From Zopfochytrium polystomum (taxonomy: Eukaryota; Chytridiomycota; Chytridiomycetes; Chytridiales; Chytridiaceae): 64,000 nucleotides of DNA. The position numbers and the translations under genes were made by a program. The stretch lies in the NCBI GenBank assembly GCA_025765615.1, contig JAIVFJ010000187.1, positions 1 through 64,000 of the forward strand, in the 5' to 3' direction. Each line of letters opens with the position of its first letter. The stretch's first letter is position 1. The notes beneath the pieces were generated by a model. That model saw only the letters and a list, made by a program, of their open reading frames with translations. It ran no database searches and was not told the origin of the DNA. This document shows positions 11,563 to 22,964 of this stretch, piece by piece.

Positions 11563-13562
11563 CGCGACCAAAAAATACCTCCGAGTTTGTCAAAAGTTCT
11601 TGTTAAAGTATCCTCAAACCCCTTGTTGCTATATTTTCCCTCCCAACTGTTTTGCTTGCTTCTTCTTACCTTTACAACGCGCTTTTTTCCCTGAGTGATT
11701 TCGTTTTTTTCCCTTCTCTGCTCTGCTTCCACACAAAAAAAACGCGCTTCATACCCTCAGCGAACAGACTATTTCTTTTTCTTCATTTTTTTGTTGACTC
11801 TGTTTCAAAGTTTACTGGGGGGCGAAAGTGCGCGGAAAGGGACGTTCCGGGCGACGGGGGGCTTACTTTATATCCTGCGCTTGGCATCAAACCCTCTTCG
11901 CCCGCCTTTCCTCTGACCCATTTTTTTTTACGTTCGTAGCGTTTTCTCCTCCTTCACCTCACTCCGCCCCCTAACCTTTTTTTCCGGTTGTACTCTTGCG
12001 CGCTTCGCCAAGCAACCCCGGAGGGCGATGAAGCGGAGCACCCAAAAAAAAAAAAAAAAACAAGAAAAAAAAAAACCAATAACACAATGGCTTTGGGTCC
12101 TCATACCTTACTTCTCCCAGTTCAAAGTCTCTTCGTTTGCAAAAACTTATCAGTAAGGCTAATTTGTTGAAGCCAAGCTGCCTGATCATCTACGTAGAGC
12201 CAGTTTTGCTCAAACGAAAAAGCACACTCCCAGCAGATGCAACCCTTCACGAGACGAAGTATTTTCAAGAAATGTGCGAAACGGTTGGTGGGAGGGTTTG
12301 TTTTTATTTAAAAAAAAGGGTAAGGTAAGAGAACATTCTCCAGTCACCCGCAAAAAAAGAAGCGGTGTCTCGCTAATATTCAGAAATCATGCTGTTTTGT
12401 CCTTGCAGTGTCGAGGAATGAGGCAACCGAACTCTTTGCCCACTTGTGCTCGGTCGTGCAATCGGTTCAAGCCTCACTACAAACCTCGGTTTGTACCATT
12501 CTTTTTCTTTCGCTTTCTACCTCTTGGCAGCTCGCTTCGCTTGCAGCGTTTCAAAAAAAGGCAAAAGAGATCACGCGCTCTTTTCTTTCCGATTTTTCCA
12601 ATGTGCATGCATGAACCTTCTCGTTCTTTGTCTCTCTCAGGCACTCTCTCTCTGTCTCTCTGTCTCTCCACTACACATTGCCTTCTTGCCAGCCGAAACA
12701 CGTCTGAGTTCCCCACAGCAAGAAATGGATACACCCCAGCAAAGAGAAAATGTAATGAGTTTGTCGCTGGCGGGACTCGTGCACGCTTCACGGAAGAGGG
12801 AACAACAAACAAGCAAAGTCCTCGCCCATCAAAAGGGGAGTTTCGCTGCGCTTTGCGTTTTTGTGCGGTGGTCCTGCCACGTACGACCGAGAATCTCACC
12901 CTCGTTGTCGATGTGTGCAGTGAAATAGACTATGTATGGTCTTGAGTGCCTTTATTGAGCCAATGAAAGACAGACAATTTTAGGGAACATTATCAATGGA
13001 TCCGCCTGCGCCTTGTCAGCTGTTTGTCTGTCTGTCTGCTGGTCTGTCTGCCTCTCTTCTGCCATCAAGCAAGCAGCCAGCCAATCGGATCGGGGTCAGT
13101 CAGTCTCCAGCCTCTCTCTCCATTGTCTCTGTCTGTCTGTCTCACCCCCACAGAGCACACACGACCACTTTCTCTTTATTGAGCTGCAGCAGCTGGTCGT
13201 TCTTGCTTCCAACTCCCCTGCCCTCCTCTCCGCAGGCCGCCGACCCCTCGCGCGTCCCCGCCGACATACCTGTCACCATCATCTCGTGACTCTATCACCC
13301 ACTTCTCTCCCTTACTCCTTCTCCTCTTTCTCTTTCGTGCTCCACGTTGTTTTTCGCTCCTTCGTTCCATTCCAGCAGCAGCCGGCTGCCCACCTAACGA
13401 CAAAATCGAAGCCTCAGCCTCCGCCGCCTTGATCCTTCCGCTCCTAACTGGCAGATTGAACCCCACGGGAAAGGGCGGGATTAGCAGCACCACACCACTG
13501 CCCGCTGCTTGCAAGAGAGCTATCCATCCATCAGACAGTCACCGTGAAGAAGACTGACGGCG
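11474..13562. other. intergenic, no supported gene
   Basis: Starts with the 3' flank of the 9363 gene, where a pure A run spans about 11529-11560, followed by T- and A-rich tracts (11735-11745, 12043-12074). Further right it is pyrimidine-rich (TCTGTCTG runs near 13020-13140). At 13190-13290 a pyrimidine-rich stretch ends in ctctccgcag and is followed by a short open frame. It could be a leader intron of the next gene, but I could not establish an exon structure. Confidence 0.45.
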
Positions 13563-15825
13563 ATGGACCATCCGCACAATGCATCGGCCCCTGCCTTCTC
13601 GCCACGAATGGGCCTTTCAGACTTCCCCATGCCCCCACAGCACCAGCAGTCATCACGGGGCGGTCACCCGACGCACGCTGCCTCCCTCCCTTCACCCAAC
13701 TTTCTCGACCGCCGCAGCAACATTGACGATGCCGTTGCCCTCATGGACATGCATCACCTCCAGGCATCCTCCGGCTCCTCCTCCCCAACAGCCTCGTTCT
13801 CCCTCGTCCAGCAACGCCGAAAGCCCTCTGTCGGCACGACTGCGGCTGGCGCAGCGTCGTCAGAGTCATACAGCTCCTCCCTCCCCTCTCAACAGTCACG
13901 GTCGCGTCCCACGGCAGCGCTCGAGTCTATCATGGGAGATCTTCTGGAAATTACAAAGTTGAGGGACAATGCCAGCAGTGTTTGGGACGATGCCATGAGC
14001 ATGAGATCGAAGCGATCCCTCTCAGAAAGCGGAGTCCGCGTTCCGTATTACAGCCCGAACGTGTATGCGTATCCCGGCGTCGAAAGCTCCCCAAACTTTC
14101 GTCGAGTTTCTCCACCGGCGTCCGCACCTGCGCCTGTCGCTTCATCGGTCGCCCCAGGCTCGTACCAGACCGTCACCCTCCTGCCTTCTGCGTTCGCCCC
14201 AACGTTTGGCGAACTCCTGCAGAGAAACGGGACCCGATCTACAATCTTCAGCAGCGTCATGCTTCCCGCGTCATCCCCGTACTATTCCAACGACGTTCAA
14301 AGAGCATCCAACTCCTCTACCGCAACCGCAACCTCTTTCGCTTCCTCCTCGGCCGCTGCAGCCATCGCGGCAACATCGGGTCTCGGCCCGACGAGCCCGA
14401 CCCTTTCTCCTGGGTCCATGGCGCAGAAGCAGAGCCACGTGTCCGGGGCTGGCGCACCCGTCCGCGCCGTTGCCGTCCTCGACTGCCTGACGGGCACGGA
14501 CGTTGTTACAAGTTCGACCGCCGTCATGCACATCTTCCCCCAACTTCCCTCGCCCTTCTCATCCCCCGCGTCACCACCCCCTCCGTTTGCGTCCGAAATT
14601 CCCGCAGCGTCGTTTGCTCTCATCAGCGGTCGCATCACCGTTGGCGAGCCATCGCCCACCACCGTGATACTTTGGGACGCCGGCACCGGCATCCTCCTGC
14701 CGGTTGTTGCGCCCTCCTCGCCAACTCAGTACCCCCTTCCGCACCGTCCCATCGCTGGACTTTATCCGGATCCTGCAGGAGCGTCCCGGCGCGGGGAACA
14801 CGAGCGGCGCCGCCAGCATCAGCGACAGCAGCTTTGCAGCGGTGGGCGGGCCGGCGAGCGCAGTCCCGACGGAGCAGGACGAGGAGGACCGAGAGCGCGA
14901 GCGCATGCTGGCGCACCGACTCGAGTACGAGCGGTGGGCCGAAAAGCAGCAGCGGACGCAGCCGCAGCGACCGGTGCTCCACTATAATCAGTACTCGCAG
15001 TACACGGGCGGCGTCGCCAGTCCCGGCGGGCCGAGTTCAAGTAGCGCTGGCGGCGGCGCTGGGATTGGGCTCGGGCTATCTTCGCCGTCATCCGGGCACC
15101 CGTCGGGGCTGAGCCGGCTGTCTCTGATCGGCGGGAGCGGACCGTCGGCGAGTATGGCGGACATGCTGCGCGGGCGCCGGCCGTCGGCCGACTCGGTGCT
15201 CACCAAGGACAGCTACGGCATGTGGGAGTCTGGCGGCGCCGCCGGCGGCGGCGGTGGCGGAAGGTACTTTACGGGCGCGGTTCTGCAGCCCCAGGGGTAC
15301 TCGGCGGCAGCGGCGGCAGGCAAGCTCCCGCAGTCGTCGCAGTCCCAGCAGCTTGCGGCGTCGTACTCGTCGTCGGGCAAGGCCAGCGGCAGCGGGCGGT
15401 CACAGGGGTCCGGCGGCGGCGGCACAGGCCCGCGGTCGCCCGGCGGCGGGACGGCGGTGTTTGGCGGCCACACGTCGGACGACCATAAGTCGGTGTCGTC
15501 GGGCGGCTCGGGCGGGCACAGCGGCGACCACGAGCGGGGATCCGGCTCCGGCGGCGGCGGCGGCGGTAGTTCGGACAAGCACGGTCACGGCGCGGGGAAG
15601 AAGCTGGGCAAGGTCCTGACGTGGGGCAAGTCCAAGTCGGCGGGCCCCGGCAGCGCCGGCGCGACGCCGAGCGGCGCGAGCATAATCCACGTCGGCGGAG
15701 GGTCGCCTGGCAGCATCATCAGCGGAATTGGGAAGAAGCCTGTGGAGACGGAGCAAGAGAGAGAGGCGCGGATGAAGCGGGAGGCAAAGATGATCAAGGA
15801 ACGGGCGTACGCGGTGTTTATGTGA
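13563..15825 (+). CDS. large disordered protein with possible divergent PH-like region
   Basis: The ATG at 13563 (MDHPHNASAP) opens a frame that reads to about 14735, where C5 at 14732-14736 requires removal of one base to continue in the frame ending at 15825. The N-terminus is Ser-rich. A structured section at about residues 210-405 contains FGELLQRNGTRS, VRAVAVLDCLTG, ASFALISGRITV, TTVILWDAGTG and LDFIRILQE. This resembles, weakly, the strand and helix order of the PH-like domain in the genes at 17976 and 33101. The C-terminal half is Gly/Ser-rich with a charged segment (QEREARMKREAKMIKERAY) before the stop. Function is unknown. Paralogy to its neighbours is suggested by size, layout and position, and is only moderately supported by sequence. 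Confidence 0.65.
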
Positions 15826-17975
15826 TATTTAGGTCGGCGTTTTAACCCCTTCTCCACCTTTCCCCATCCGACTCTTCTATGCCCTACCCATATCCTCCAT
15901 TATTCCCTCTTACCCCGCTATGACCCATCCTCTCAGTTCCCGCTCTCGAACGCATCATTGGTCTACACACCTTTGTCTTGTGGTCTAATTCCTTCGGTCC
16001 TTGGGTTACTATTGGCTGTTTATCCTTGTGGTTGCTTATCTCCCTCTTGTCTCTTCTCTCTCTCTTGCATGTGTGTGAGTCAGTATGTCGAGCGTGGCCC
16101 TATCTTCTCTCTGCGTGTCCCACCTCTGTGATGGTTGAAGGAATTATCCTTGGCTTCGTCCCTTTTTTGTTGTTTCTTCTTCTTCTGCCGGTGTTTTCTT
16201 TCTGCTTGTCTGTGGTTGTGCCCTTCTGGGCTTTGTTCGTGTTCAACATGTGTAGGCTTTACTATTGTCCTTTCGTCGCCCCCGTGCTTACTCGGCCTCT
16301 TTTACGATTACCTCTGTGTGATTTTTGTTTGCTTTTTTGCTTGTTTGTGATTGTTTGTTTGAGGTTTACTTTGCCCCCTTTGTCCGCTGATTTTTGGAAA
16401 ACTAGTGTGGTCTGTTGCGTGTGTGTCAAACGTACGTGCGTTGTGTGCGACCGCGTATGCTAGTTAATGTTGCAGTCGACACGGAGGGGAGGAGTGGGCA
16501 CAGAACGGTGATGTAAAATTGTCAACGTTTGCGCGAAAGAGCCAAAAAGCCACTACGCGGGCGTGCAGGCCACAACTAATGAGAAGTGGCGCCGTACAAG
16601 ATTGACTGGGGCAAAAACGAACAATCATTCGCTCGCCAAAGCAAAGATTTGCTAATTCTTTCTCAAGATTTGTAAAGAGACACCTTGCCCCAAAGCGAGC
16701 CCAACTGTGACGCGAGTGCACGTGCCGGCACGTCAACACTTGCACGGCGAGCAACTTTTCGACATTCTTCATCAGGTTGTTGTCTGACCGGTAAATATTA
16801 AATACATACTTGACGGGGTATTCATGTCCTGTTCATTACCGCCCGCCGTCGACAAGAAGAAGGGGGCAGAACGTGGAACCAATCAACGCCAGCACATCAC
16901 ACTCTGCCTCTTTATTCGGCAAATTGCCGCCCTGGGCGAGTCTCAGTTGAATAATAATTGGTGCTGACGTCGTGGAACTAAATACTACTATTTAACTTAA
17001 TTTTTTTTTTATATGTTTTTTTTTTCCTCCGACGGCCCGCTTATCTCTCGCATTTGGGGAACACGAAAAGGAAATAAATTGTTGGCCTGCTCTGCATGTG
17101 TGAAATTGTGCACCCGCGCTCGTCGAAAACCGATCGCACGGACGGGCAGGCAAAGCAACGAGCCAACGAGCCAACAAAAAAAAACGAGCGAGAACGAGGA
17201 GCGAACCTCCCCGCGCGCGCACGCGACGGCCGAAAGAGGAAGCAGCGATCCGTTTGGTGGCGCTCCCTGCGCGAGAGAGCCGAGTCGAGAGTTCTTTTTT
17301 GCCGTGGTTCGTTTTATACAGGCAGTGATGGAGGCAGCAGGCCTGGTGGTGGCTGGCTGGCTGGTCTTGGGGCAATTGCGTGGTGGCTTCGTTCGGTCGG
17401 GGATGTTCGCTGGGCGCAAACTGAGGACGAGACAGACTGCTGCGAAAGCCCAATCCATCTATTATTGATTGTGAATTCACGGGTGGTGGGTGATCTTGCC
17501 TTATTTGGGTTGGAATGTGGGAATGGCTGGCTGGCCTTGTCGTTCGTTCATCATCAACAAGCATCCTTCCACCAATGAAATTGGTTCCATCCGTACTCGT
17601 CTGGCTGTCCGTCTGTGTCTGTCTGCTGGTCTGCTGCCAAAGTGTCGGTCAGCCCTCCATCCACTCGTTTTCTTCTTTTGTTCATCCCAGCCACTTGACC
17701 AACAAACACACCCGTCACACGCACACCACCCCCGCCCTTACCCACACCCCACCGCTCCCCACACGCACGCAACGCACACACTCGAAGCGGTGGAGGGGCG
17801 GGAGGAAGGAAGGAAGTATTCGAGAGGAGGGAAGAAGAGGCCGGAAGAGCGAGCCGTACGTACAGAACAACAGGGCGGGAGACGACGGGGAGGAGGAGAA
17901 GGAGGACGAGGACAACCGGCGATTAGCACACGCGCCAAATCCGATCCGTCGACCACTCCGCCTCGCCGATCCGCG
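15826..17975. other. intergenic, 3' and 5' flanks, no supported gene
   Basis: 15826-16470 is T-rich and looks like a 3' flank. 16480-17975 is mixed, with a poly-T at 16999-17029 and an A/G-rich leader (17790-17910) just before the next ATG. The open frame upstream of 17976 extends to 17490 but is His/Thr/Arg-rich and has no coding character. Confidence 0.5.
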
Positions 17976-20156
17976 ATGGCAACTACAGCCGCTGCCAGCT
18001 ACGTCAAAACTGCCCCAACTTCCATAACTACTGCATCGGATCTGGATGATCTTGCTGCCTCAAAGCGCCCACCATCGAATGCGCCCACCTCGCCAAAGCC
18101 GGCGCTTCGTTCGCGTTCACCAATGCCTTCCACTGTTCCAAGGTCTTCATCCCCGTCGCCATCAACCCCTCAGGGCTTTTCCCGTCCTCTCTCCCCCGCT
18201 CCTCTTGGTTACTCGTTACCTCCACCTCCAACACCCATGACGATTGAAGCGCAGTCTCCACTGCCGCCCTCTCCGACTCTTTCAGCATCTTCGGTTATGT
18301 CCGCCCCAAGGTCTGATATTGGCCGTGCCGACACGACCGCAAGCAACGCCAGCTCCCTCAGCACGGGGACGTCTGCTAGCTCTTCAAGCAGCCAAAGCGG
18401 AAGCGGGAGAAGCAGCGGCAAGGTGGCTCGACTGCGTCGCGAGCTTATCGCCCCCGCGGGGGCGATTCCAACTGTACTCTCTGGCACCGCGGATTCTGCC
18501 CTTTCTCCAATCGCCTCCGAATGTGAGCAGGCAACCACCAGTGCAGCAAGAATCAGGACCATCAATCACCTGGTCCACCAGCCAAACTGCCGATGGGGTT
18601 TCGTGGACATCATCACGCAAGTGCCAATGTCTCTGTCGCCAGGCCCTTTGTCCCCTTCGTCGTCGCCTTCGCTGTCCTCACACAAGACGCCCAGTCACAC
18701 CGTTCGGTGGGTGTCACACCTTTTGGTCCTGCACGACATCTACCTGTATTTGTTCTCCACCTCCCACGATCCGTTCTCGGAGCCTCCGCTGGACGAACTG
18801 GAACTGGGCCAGGGAACGACCATACGTCTGAGCGCCGATGCGGGAGGAGCGGGCTCTGTAATTATCACCATTAGCTCGAGCTTTGGAGTCAGGGACTGGG
18901 ACATCCGGTGTTCGCCAAAGGCTACCGATTCCATTGACGCGGCAAGCGGGAAAGGTGCTGTGCTAGCCGGCGAGACGGCGGTGTGGTTTGAAAGCATCAA
19001 GGCGGCCATCGAACGCGGCAAGGCCAGAGCAAAGAGCGAAATACTTAAACGAGCGAACTTAGAGCACAAGCTTAGGATCAGCCAGGTCCCTTTGGTCGAA
19101 AGAGAGCACCCAATCGTGCCCGTCGACGTTGCGCTGGATCGGCGGCCGCATTCACTTCAAAGACGCAGCCGTCCCTCCTCTGTGATCAGCATATCAAGTC
19201 ATGGCAGCAGTGCGAGCGGTGCCGGCCGAGGAGGGGGCAGCACAATTCGCAGCGGCGCGGCTTCGCCCGTCGGAACGCTGGGCGACTGGTCGATTGCGTC
19301 GATCAGCTCCGCCACACTCGCCACACCCGCCACACCCGCCAAACCGTCTCCAGATATGAGCCGCGCACTACGTGGCGCTCGCAGCACCGAAAAGCTTCGC
19401 GTCTGGCCTTGGACGAATGTCGACCTCCACCGCCCTCCGTCTCCTGCACTCTCCGCCACCTCTTCCGCCACCTCGTCCGCGTCGTCTTCACATCCCGCAC
19501 AATATAAGGGCCCTGTTCCCCTGTCACCTCGGCCCAACAGCCGGTTTCCTGCCTCGCATAGTCCTCCGCCAATGTCGCCTACAGGATCTTCTTCATCGCA
19601 CATACCGAGGCGAACAACGTCGGCAAAAGCCTCGGCTTTCCACGCGGCCGCTGCTGGCCTTCCTCAACCGCAGCCGCGTGACACCAAACCCGCCACCCCC
19701 ACACGAAGCAGCGCAGATGACCCCGTGACAAAGTCGACCGCCGCCACCGCCCCCACCTTGAAACCACCCAAGCGATCGTCATCCCGGCCGGCAAATCATT
19801 TGCTTCACCTGGCAGGACCTCTCGAAGCGGCCATCCCCATAGAAGACTCGCATCGACGTCGGAGCAGCAGCGTTGATCTAGGACCGTCGTCTCGCTCCTC
19901 GTTACTGCTTTCCCCTACGACGCAGCCGTCGCCGCTGGCCTTTTTAAGGGTGGGAAGAGGTGCGACCAGGAACAGCCTGATTGTTGGAAGCGGTTCGCAC
20001 ACTTTGCCGCGCCGGTCCATGTCCGAGTCGTCGCGCCGACCCGCTCTCTTCAAAGATGGCGGGCGGGACGCGTTCGCTCAGCCGGACAGTTCGAGCTCGG
20101 CCGGAGAGACGGCTGCTGCTTCTGAGAAAGGTCGATGGTGGGGCCGCAAGAAGTGA
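17976..20156 (+). CDS. PH-like domain protein, Ser-rich
   Basis: Uninterrupted frame of 726 residues from the ATG at 17976 (MATTAAASYVK). This ATG was chosen because the open frame upstream is leader-like. Residues 1-190 are Ser/Pro-rich. Residues about 195-365 form the structured part: INHLVHQPNCRWGF, VRWVSHLLVLHDIYLYLF (strand pair as in PH domains), LDELELGQGTTI, VRDWDIRCSPK, and a C-terminal helix with AVWFESIKAAIERGKARA. The remainder is a Ser/Pro/Arg-rich tail ending RWWGRKK, which could contact acidic lipids. The same ordered motifs occur in the 33101-36880 gene, so the two are paralogues. The likely role is membrane or partner binding; ligand and pathway cannot be named. No intron is seen. 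Confidence 0.85.
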   Translation: MATTAAASYVKTAPTSITTASDLDDLAASKRPPSNAPTSPKPALRSRSPMPSTVPRSSSPSPSTPQGFSRPLSPAPLGYSLPPPPTPMTIEAQSPLPPSPTLSASSVMSAPRSDIGRADTTASNASSLSTGTSASSSSSQSGSGRSSGKVARLRRELIAPAGAIPTVLSGTADSALSPIASECEQATTSAARIRTINHLVHQPNCRWGFVDIITQVPMSLSPGPLSPSSSPSLSSHKTPSHTVRWVSHLLVLHDIYLYLFSTSHDPFSEPPLDELELGQGTTIRLSADAGGAGSVIITISSSFGVRDWDIRCSPKATDSIDAASGKGAVLAGETAVWFESIKAAIERGKARAKSEILKRANLEHKLRISQVPLVEREHPIVPVDVALDRRPHSLQRRSRPSSVISISSHGSSASGAGRGGGSTIRSGAASPVGTLGDWSIASISSATLATPATPAKPSPDMSRALRGARSTEKLRVWPWTNVDLHRPPSPALSATSSATSSASSSHPAQYKGPVPLSPRPNSRFPASHSPPPMSPTGSSSSHIPRRTTSAKASAFHAAAAGLPQPQPRDTKPATPTRSSADDPVTKSTAATAPTLKPPKRSSSRPANHLLHLAGPLEAAIPIEDSHRRRSSSVDLGPSSRSSLLLSPTTQPSPLAFLRVGRGATRNSLIVGSGSHTLPRRSMSESSRRPALFKDGGRDAFAQPDSSSSAGETAAASEKGRWWGRKK

Positions 20157-21520
20157 TATTTGATATTGTTTTTTTCCCCTCTGAGGTTGATCGGAAAGAC
20201 GGAGCCTCATCCTATTTGACACCAACACCCATATCCTTTGTCTCCCTTGTCGACTACCCGAAAACAAAAAGACCGTTATTTATATCCTTCCACTTCTCTA
20301 TGCTTGGGCTCAGTGGGCTTAAAAGAGTTGGCGTTCTCAGAGCGAGTTTTTCGTTTCCCTCTCGCATCCATCTTCTCATTCATAGCCTTTTTTTTTAGGC
20401 CCGCAACTGAGTTCACTCTGTGCATGTTGATTCTGGTCTGGACTTTTATTAGTTGACGCCATCGACCATTGGCTCCTGTTATTTTCTTTTCCCTCCCTTG
20501 CTTTTGGCTTCGTAACAGTTCGACCCCTTTCCCTCCCAACTCGTACTCCCTCGAAGCCATCTTTCTCTTTCTTGTGTGTTGATTTGATTTTGGCCCTGCA
20601 GCATTCCTTCTTATTGATTCTTATGCGTTGCCTTTACTCTTTATCTTGCCTCGCTCCCCTCAGTCTCCTTTTCCTTCTTCCTGTCTTTTTCTTTTTTCCC
20701 CCGTTTTCCTTCTCTTCTGCTCCTTAAGGAGACCCGAATTCCTATTTTACACTGGTGGGCGTTTCTCTCTTGTTGATGGTACCCTGTGTACCCCCTCCGC
20801 TGCCCCCAAAGTTGTTTGTGTGTCCTCCCTGTTTATCCTTCCAGTCCCCTTGCCACTTTAACCAAGCAAGGTTTCCCTTTTCCCCCCGTTCTGGAAAATG
20901 CACCCATCGTCGTTTGGGGGTGTTCCCTTGGCCGTCCCGTGCTTTCCCCGCTTTCCCTCCTCCGTCAGTTCCTCATAGGGCCGATTCCCTCCACCTCTCA
21001 CTCGACCTCCATTCCTTCCTCCACTTTTTCCCTCTCTCTCTTCTACTGCACTTTTTTGTGCCAGAAGGGTGAGCACACACGGGTGGTTTCCGCCCCCACC
21101 ACCCCCGCAGCACACTCCCATTCACGATCTGCAAAACCCCACACAACCCAAGCGGCAATAAAAAAAAAAAAAAAAGAAGAGACGTGAGGACAAAATAAAC
21201 AACAAAATGCAAAAGTGCAACAAAAAAAAAAAAAGAAAAAAAGAGAAAACCGATGAGTAGGAAATATCACGAACATCTTCAACGGGCTAAACTCGGCCTG
21301 TCTTCTTTGCGTTGGACTCTCCGCTTGCACCCCGATTACCCCACAGTCAATAAAAAAAACAATTTACAATAACAATTATAAGAACAAATGCAAAGAAGAA
21401 GAAACGTTGATCATAAATATACGCCTTCAATTTAAGAATTTGCCACAAACAAATCTTTCAATCCTCCAATCAATTTTTTTTGGTTCCCCTACTACCTAGC
21501 ATCAATTGGAAAGCTAAAGG
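20157..21520. other. intergenic, AT-rich, no supported gene
   Basis: Pyrimidine-rich 3' flank of the 17976 gene, then poly-A tracts (AATAAA followed by A runs near 21158-21175, and again near 21348) that could serve as polyadenylation sites. It becomes AT-rich towards the repeat island that starts at 21521. Confidence 0.5.
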
Positions 21521-22241
21521 TATAAACAGTCTACGCTGAGTGAGTGAGTGGAAGAAGTAAATGAAGTGGAGATGTGTGTTTGTCGGTGGTCCTTCTCGCC
21601 AACTTCAAGAGAAAGAGAAAAACTCTGTGAATTATTGATACATAATGATGATATTCATGCTATAATAGTTGCTTGGCAAGTGTGACTGGCACAGGGTAAA
21701 AACCTCTCCTATATCTGCTTGAGCAGACAAGGAGGAAAACTGTTGACACCAGGTTTCAGTTCCACTTAATACGTGGAGTATTTGTCAACAGCGCAAGCCA
21801 GCACCCAGGGTCTGCATTGGTGGTGGCTCACTCTCCCCATGGGCATTGTGAGAACAATAACTGACAGTCACAATAGGTTCAGGTCTGTTATGAATCACCC
21901 TCTGGAAACCTCTGGAACCTTCTAGAACTTTCCTTCATGGAACCTTGTGGAACCTTCTGGAACCTTCTTTGCTTTCCTGACTTGTCTTGCTGTCATTGGT
22001 ATCTTTGGTATCATTGTATTACTAATTGCTCTTTCTGGAACTTTCTTTGAGTCTTGACAAGGAAGACTCTCAAAAGGTATAAAAGGGGGATGGGGGACCT
22101 GTCCCATCCCTCAAGTGAATTATTGTTTCCAATACAATCATCACTCCTCTCAGTTCCTTGTCTGCCTTGTCCTGTCCTGCCCTGTTCCTGACAAGGTCAG
22201 TCTTGTGCCTCTTGCTGCTAACCAATCAGTTCCGCCTAACA
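21521..22241 (-). mobile_element. LTR family 1, solo LTR (interrupted)
   Basis: Reverse-oriented copy of the 415 bp LTR seen intact at 40296-40710. It begins TATAAACAGTCTAC (element 3' end) and finishes CCGCCTAACA (element 5' end), and is split by a second LTR at 21886-22193. Left flank AAAGG and right flank AAGGG agree at four of five positions, consistent with an old target duplication. No internal domain is attached, so it is a solo LTR. Confidence 0.85.
21886..22193 (+). mobile_element. LTR family 2, solo LTR nested in LTR family 1
   Basis: A 308 bp sequence beginning TGTTATGAATC and ending CCTGACA, flanked on both sides by AGGTC (21881-21885 and 22194-22198). The uninterrupted family 1 LTR reads straight through this point. 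It contains a TATA-like TATAAAAGG near 22078 and a CT-rich end. The TG...CA termini and the perfect 5 bp duplication identify a solo LTR of a different retrotransposon. The strand is inferred from the TATA box. Confidence 0.92.
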
Positions 22242-22868
22242 AAGGGTTTAACCCTACGAAATCCATTCTCACACCCCTACAAGTACTTGTTCCAACACTT
22301 GTTTGAGGCTACATATCCCTTTGCTTTGGGCTTTGATAATGAAGTGATGGAGGCGGGAGGCAGGGGACAGGCGCAGAGCGCCTGTCTCATGCCTGTTGGA
22401 AGAGTAGCAGTCTGTCTACATAGGAGGCAGACTGGCGTGGAGCTTCTGTCCTGTTCCCACTGCAGTTGATGTGAACCCATGAAGGGTGCAAAGTCTGTCA
22501 AATGTGGAGACAGGCACCTGACGCCTGTCAGAACCAACTTGGTCCGCATCAGCAAAACAACTGCTGGTGTTATGCTTTTGCCTGACGTAGAGGCGAGTGC
22601 GTGTGCCTTTTTAGTAAGTCAGTAAGTCTGCAGGCGCGCCTTAACTTCCCTACTGTGACAACAGATTACACATGTTTTCTCGTTCGTAATTGCACTTCCC
22701 AGCTAGGTCCAACAACAGGTCCTTCCATTTGCGCTGAGTCTTTGAATCGTTTTGGTGCATCTGTTTTCCCTGTCACCATACTGCTTCTCAGAGCTTTAAA
22801 ATTAACCAATAAGTTATGTAATTAGTGTGAACGAGGATTTATAAGAAACAATCTATTCGTTATTCCAG
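22242..22868. other. no supported gene, possible repeat remnants
   Basis: Contains GCCTGTCT/AGACAGGC-type inverted words (22360-22540) that suggest decayed repeats. No open frame of interest, and nothing identifiable. Confidence 0.4.
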
Positions 22869-22951
22869 GGGCAGATGGCCGAGTTGGTCTAAGGCGCCAG
22901 ATTAAGGCTCTGGTCTATTCGTAGGCGTGGGTTCGAATCCCACTCTGCTCA
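22869..22951 (+). tRNA. tRNA-Leu (anticodon AAG)
   Basis: An 83-base type II tRNA. The 7 bp acceptor stem pairs GGGCAGA with TCTGCTC (one G-T pair). The D arm has TGGCCGAGTTGG with A-box character. The anticodon stem CCAGA/TCTGG encloses the loop TTAAGGC, giving AAG. It has a long variable arm (as expected for leucine), a T arm GTGGG/CCCAC around TTCGAAT, and discriminator A. There is no intron. A T6 run follows eight bases later. It decodes CTT, and CTC by wobble after deamination. Confidence 0.97.
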
Positions 22952-22958
22952 CTTGGCC

Positions 22959-22964
22959 TTTTTT
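22959..22964 (+). terminator. RNA polymerase III terminator of tRNA-Leu
   Basis: Six consecutive T residues starting eight bases after the last tRNA base, the usual Pol III stop signal. Confidence 0.85.

Noticed and set aside
13190..13290. Short 3' exon ending at a TGA near 13289
   Set aside because: A good ctctccgcag acceptor precedes it, but no upstream exon or family match could be found.
17490..17975. N-terminal extension of the 17976 gene
   Set aside because: The upstream in-frame sequence is His/Thr/Arg-rich leader with no ATG context or domain; the ATG at 17976 is preferred.
22360..22540. CRISPR-like or structured array from repeated GCCTGTC words
   Set aside because: The words are short, irregularly spaced and in a eukaryotic repeat island; no array.
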